From assembly GCA_016207465.1 (NCBI GenBank), contig JACQPP010000061.1:1-21113 (forward strand): DNA of 21,113 bases, given 5' to 3'. Below the pieces are notes generated by a model. The model did not search any database. It was not told the origin of the DNA and saw only the letters and a program-made list of their open reading frames with translations. Below are positions 19,136 through 21,113 of this stretch, piece after piece (within the stretch, counting starts at the first letter, position 1; each line of letters begins with the position of its first letter). Both the position numbers and the translations under genes were made by a program. Source of the DNA: Methanobacteriota archaeon. Lineage in GTDB: Archaea > Halobacteriota > Syntropharchaeia > JACQPP01.

Positions 19136-20359
19136 TCAGGCGGGCTTGGGGGCTTTGAGCCCGATGCGGCGGTAGACTTCGCGCCCCGCCACCATGCGGA
19201 GAATCTGGTTGGTTCCTCCCCCGATTTGCACAATCTTGGCGTCCCGCATGTAGCGCTCCAGGGGGTAGGCGTTGCGGTATCCGTCGCCCCCCCAGATTTG
19301 GACGGCGTCTGTGGTGACCTCCATGGCGGCGTCGCTGGTGAATATCTTGGCGATGGCGCTCTCCATGTTGGCCTGGGTCCCCTGGTCAATGAGGCGGGCC
19401 GCCTTGTAGGTGAGGAGGCTCCCGGCCTCGATTTTGGCGGCCATGTCGGCCAGCGTGAAATGCACCCACTCGAAGTCCTTGATGGGGCGGCCGAACTGGA
19501 CCCGGCGCTCGGCCCGCTGGACGCAGGCCTCGAAGGCCCCCCGCATCTGGCCCACGCTCCCCGCGGCGGCGATGGTGCGCTCGAAGTCCAGTTCGTTCAT
19601 GAGAATCTTGAATCCCTCCCCCTCCCGCCCGAGGAGGTTCTCCCGGGGGAGCCGGAGGTTGGTGAACTTGATGACCCCGTTCTGGACCCCGTTCCACCCC
19701 ATGAACTTGTAGAGCTCCTCCACCTCGAACCCCTTCATCTCGGGCTCCACGATGAAGGCCGACATCCCCCGGTAGGGGTCCACCTTCCGGTCGGTGATGG
19801 CGAAGACCAGGTAGACCCCGGCCACCCCGGTGTTGGTGATGAACCGCTTCTTCCCGTTGAGGACGTAGCCCCCCTCCCCCGGCGTGGCCACCGTCTCCAT
19901 GCGGGCGGTGTCGCTCCCCACGTTGGGCTCGGTGATGGTGATGGCCGCAATCTTCTCCCCCCGGGCCAGGGGGGTGAGGTATTTCTTCTTCTGCTCGGGG
20001 GTCCCCGCCTTCAGGATGGGGAAGGTGCCGAACCAGGAGGCCGCCATGGGGGTGCACAGCACGGCCCCGATGCGGCTGAACTCCTCTTGGACGATGCACG
20101 CATCCCAGGTGGTGAGCCCCCGGCCCCCATACTCCCGGGGGAAGGGGGTGCCCCAGAAGCCCCTCTGCCCCGACTTCCGGATGAGGTCGTGTGGGAACTT
20201 GCCCTCCTTCTCGATCTTGTCCGCGATGGGGAGATACTCCTTCTCCGCGAACTCCCGGGCCTCCGCCCGGAGTTTCTGCTGCTCCAGGGTGGAGAAGACA
20301 TCCAGGAAGAGCTTGTCGTTCTGCTCCTTGCGGATGAAGAGTTCGTCGTAGGAAACCAT
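19136..20359 (-). CDS. Acyl-CoA dehydrogenase
   Basis: A 407-residue FAD enzyme that oxidises an acyl-CoA to the 2-enoyl-CoA and passes electrons to an electron-transfer flavoprotein. FAD-contact segments are ITITEPNVGSD (140-150), KKRFITNTGVA (170-180) and QFGRPIKDFEWVH (288-300). The Glu usually found in the IYEGT motif is missing: here it reads QIGGGTNQI (378-386). Instead Glu260 sits in LDFERTIAAAG, the place where isovaleryl-CoA and long-chain dehydrogenases carry their catalytic base, so the enzyme should be active and of that type. I chose the ATG at 20359; a longer upstream frame exists but overlaps the next gene. A TATA-like box at 20388-20397 gives a short leader. Substrate (branched or long chain) is not readable. 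Confidence 0.95.
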   Translation of the reverse strand: MVSYDELFIRKEQNDKLFLDVFSTLEQQKLRAEAREFAEKEYLPIADKIEKEGKFPHDLIRKSGQRGFWGTPFPREYGGRGLTTWDACIVQEEFSRIGAVLCTPMAASWFGTFPILKAGTPEQKKKYLTPLARGEKIAAITITEPNVGSDTARMETVATPGEGGYVLNGKKRFITNTGVAGVYLVFAITDRKVDPYRGMSAFIVEPEMKGFEVEELYKFMGWNGVQNGVIKFTNLRLPRENLLGREGEGFKILMNELDFERTIAAAGSVGQMRGAFEACVQRAERRVQFGRPIKDFEWVHFTLADMAAKIEAGSLLTYKAARLIDQGTQANMESAIAKIFTSDAAMEVTTDAVQIWGGDGYRNAYPLERYMRDAKIVQIGGGTNQILRMVAGREVYRRIGLKAPKPA

Positions 20360-20387
20360 GGCCCGCAGGCTACGCTCGCCCGAGGAC

Positions 20388-20397
20388 CATAAAAAGG
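20388..20397 (-). promoter_or_regulatory. TATA-like box for the acyl-CoA dehydrogenase gene
   Basis: On the minus strand CCTTTTTATG is centred about 34 nt before the ATG at 20359, implying a leader of about 7 nt. It lies in the 47 bp gap after the upstream small gene. Confidence 0.5.
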
Positions 20398-20406
20398 TTT
20401 GCGGGA

Positions 20407-20643
20407 TTAAAAGATGGACTTTCTCCGGCGCTGCTCGCTCCTGTAGCGGTGCCAGTAGGCCCCGAAGCACTGGATGAGCTTCTCGGCGAGGCTGGTGCTC
20501 ATGTTCTTCTCCTCCAAGAGGAACTTGAGGGCATCCGGCTTCTGCTCGGGGCCGTAGTGCTTCACCAGCTCCATCAGGAAGAGGGGGTTGACGCCGTGGG
20601 TGCGGGAGAGCTCCTTGGCCAGCCCGTTGTCCACGTCGAACAT
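20407..20643 (-). CDS. Small protein of unknown function (78 aa)
   Basis: A 78-residue protein, helical by composition, with an acidic N-terminus (MFDVDNGLAKELS) and a basic C-terminus (YRSEQRRRKSIF). Aromatic residues (FGAYWHRY, 60-67) stand near the end, and there is one Cys at 59. I recognise no family. It has a clear TATA-like box (GGTATAAAACC, 20675-20685) and GGTTGGAGA just before its ATG, and it sits between another small gene and the acyl-CoA dehydrogenase on the same strand. Coding composition is good for its length and the bounded promoter and stop support a real gene. Confidence 0.65.
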   Translation of the reverse strand: MFDVDNGLAKELSRTHGVNPLFLMELVKHYGPEQKPDALKFLLEEKNMSTSLAEKLIQCFGAYWHRYRSEQRRRKSIF

Positions 20644-20674
20644 TCTCCAACCTCAGAGAGTCTGCGAGGCCGAG

Positions 20675-20685
20675 GTATAAAACCT
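20675..20685 (-). promoter_or_regulatory. TATA box for the 78-aa gene
   Basis: On the minus strand GGTTTTATACC, itself a near-palindrome, is centred about 37 nt before the ATG at 20643, so a leader of about 10 nt with a GGAG-like site. Confidence 0.55.
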
Positions 20686-20717
20686 TGTCGGGACACGGGG
20701 TTTTCCGCCATCGATTT

Positions 20718-20936
20718 TTATCCCAGCCGTCCCTTCCGGAACTTCTTGATCTTCGCCTGGTCGAGGAACTTCAGCCGGAGTTCCCGGAGGGCCTCCTGGT
20801 GCCGGGTGGACTCATCGAGTTTCTCCAGGTGGCTGCTGCGGTAGATTTTCTCGTACTCGGTGACCAGCATCTGGGGGGGCACCAGGAGCTCCTGGGCGTA
20901 CTTCCCGATGGTCTCCAGGGACTCCTTGGGTATCAT
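20718..20936 (-). CDS. Small protein of unknown function (72 aa)
   Basis: A 72-residue, all-helical, charged protein with a basic tail (KIKKFRKGRLG). The segment IGKYAQELLVPPQMLVTEYEKIYRS (10-34) reminds me of the N-terminal helical region of archaeal replication protein A-like proteins, but no OB-fold follows, so I do not assign it. The ATG at 20936 overlaps the stop of the frame entering from the right edge (ATGA), suggesting coupling; GGCGGAG lies 8 nt upstream. A TATA-like TTTTAGAG at about 20962-20969 on the minus strand could provide a separate promoter. The function is unknown. Confidence 0.65.
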   Translation of the reverse strand: MIPKESLETIGKYAQELLVPPQMLVTEYEKIYRSSHLEKLDESTRHQEALRELRLKFLDQAKIKKFRKGRLG

Positions 20937-21113
20937 CGTCTTCTCCGCCCGCTACGCTCCCCCTCTAAAAGAGCTTTTGGTAGGCGGTTGGCCAGCGAAC
21001 CGGAGAACACCTGCGCCGGGGCCCCCTCCAGGAGCACGCTCCCCCCCTTCTCCTCGGCATAGTGGACGCCCCCCCGGGTCTCCACCCGGGCCCTCCGCCC
21101 CCCCCACCTCCCC
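20933..21113 (-). CDS. C-terminal part of a protein, possibly diaminopimelate epimerase (runs off right edge)
   Basis: The minus-strand frame entering at the right edge is open for about 59 codons and ends at TGA 20935-20933, overlapping the next ATG as ATGA, the same junction type as in several operons here. The readable end includes RARVETRGGVHYAEE, KGGSVLLEGAPAQVFSGSL and a tail rich in Arg. The pattern VETRGG ... G-x-V-x-L-x-G-x-A-x-x-VF-x-G-x-L resembles the C-terminus of diaminopimelate epimerase (DapF), the lysine-pathway enzyme that interconverts LL- and meso-diaminopimelate. The active-site cysteines would lie outside the window, so this is tentative. The alternative is a non-coding leader for the 72-aa gene. 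Confidence 0.42.
   Translation of the reverse strand, partial: GRWGGRRARVETRGGVHYAEEKGGSVLLEGAPAQVFSGSLANRLPKALLEGERSGRRRR

Noticed and set aside
20362..20960. Similar strings around TACGCTC near 20371 and 20953, next to two minus-strand starts
   Set aside because: The shared part is only about 7 nt with different flanks; likely chance.

Overview
This 21.1 kb window is from a GC-rich archaeon (about 70% G+C by eye). The archaeal call rests on ribosomal protein S8e, an archaeal-type TrpRS, an MptE-type pterin pyrophosphokinase, an XPF/ERCC4 nuclease with C-terminal HhH motifs, a DUF2240 protein, a presenilin-type intramembrane protease and a SpoIIM-family protein. Many promoters look archaeal, with a TATA-like box about 25-33 nt before the start codon and little or no leader. 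The acyl-CoA dehydrogenase and gene mix make a high-GC Thermoplasmatota lineage my best guess; this is inference, since no rRNA is present.

Layout. 1-86(-): N-terminus of a lipoprotein. 150-4356(+): tetrapyrrole cluster hemB-hemL-hemC-cobA plus a small unknown gene; it converts glutamate-1-semialdehyde towards precorrin-2, but hemA and hemD are not here. 4390-6164(+): an SDR and a zinc-lobe MDR dehydrogenase, overlapping by ATGA. 6154-6731(-): two tandem paralogous zinc-ribbon proteins. 6794-8879(+): trpS, with a low-GC internal insert, then a flavin-reductase-like protein. 8882-13750(-): a 1095-residue coiled-coil protein, a SpoIIM-like membrane protein and a presenilin-like protease. 13823-14395(+): a winged-helix protein divergent from that locus. 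14395-14470: an AT-rich imperfect inverted repeat. 14499-15059(-): a membrane-anchored His-rich domain. 15121-16936(+): mptE, a small membrane protein and the XPF nuclease, translationally overlapped. 16973-17332(+): small membrane protein. 17341-17727(-): S8e. 17955-18972(+): an unknown gene and the DUF2240 gene. 19028-19131: a nested inverted-repeat structure. 19136-20936(-): acyl-CoA dehydrogenase and two small unknown genes; the right edge holds a partial minus-strand frame.

The genome is compact. Convergent genes overlap or nearly touch (11 bp overlap at 6154-6164, 2 bp gap at 8880, 8 bp gap at 17333), and the two longer convergent gaps (14396-14498 and 18973-19135) each hold an inverted-repeat structure. 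Four divergent pairs have intergenic gaps of only 61-72 bp around one central AT-rich core, suggesting shared bidirectional promoters. Genes first in a transcript look leaderless or nearly so, while internal operon genes use overlaps or Shine-Dalgarno sites.

The points most worth following are: the 104 bp three-way-junction-like element at 19028-19131; the repeat-containing coiled-coil/SpoIIM/presenilin locus; the HemL that lacks its PLP-binding aspartate; and the TrpRS with a roughly 42% GC insert. No stretch over 300 bases lacks a gene; the longest is 17728-17954.
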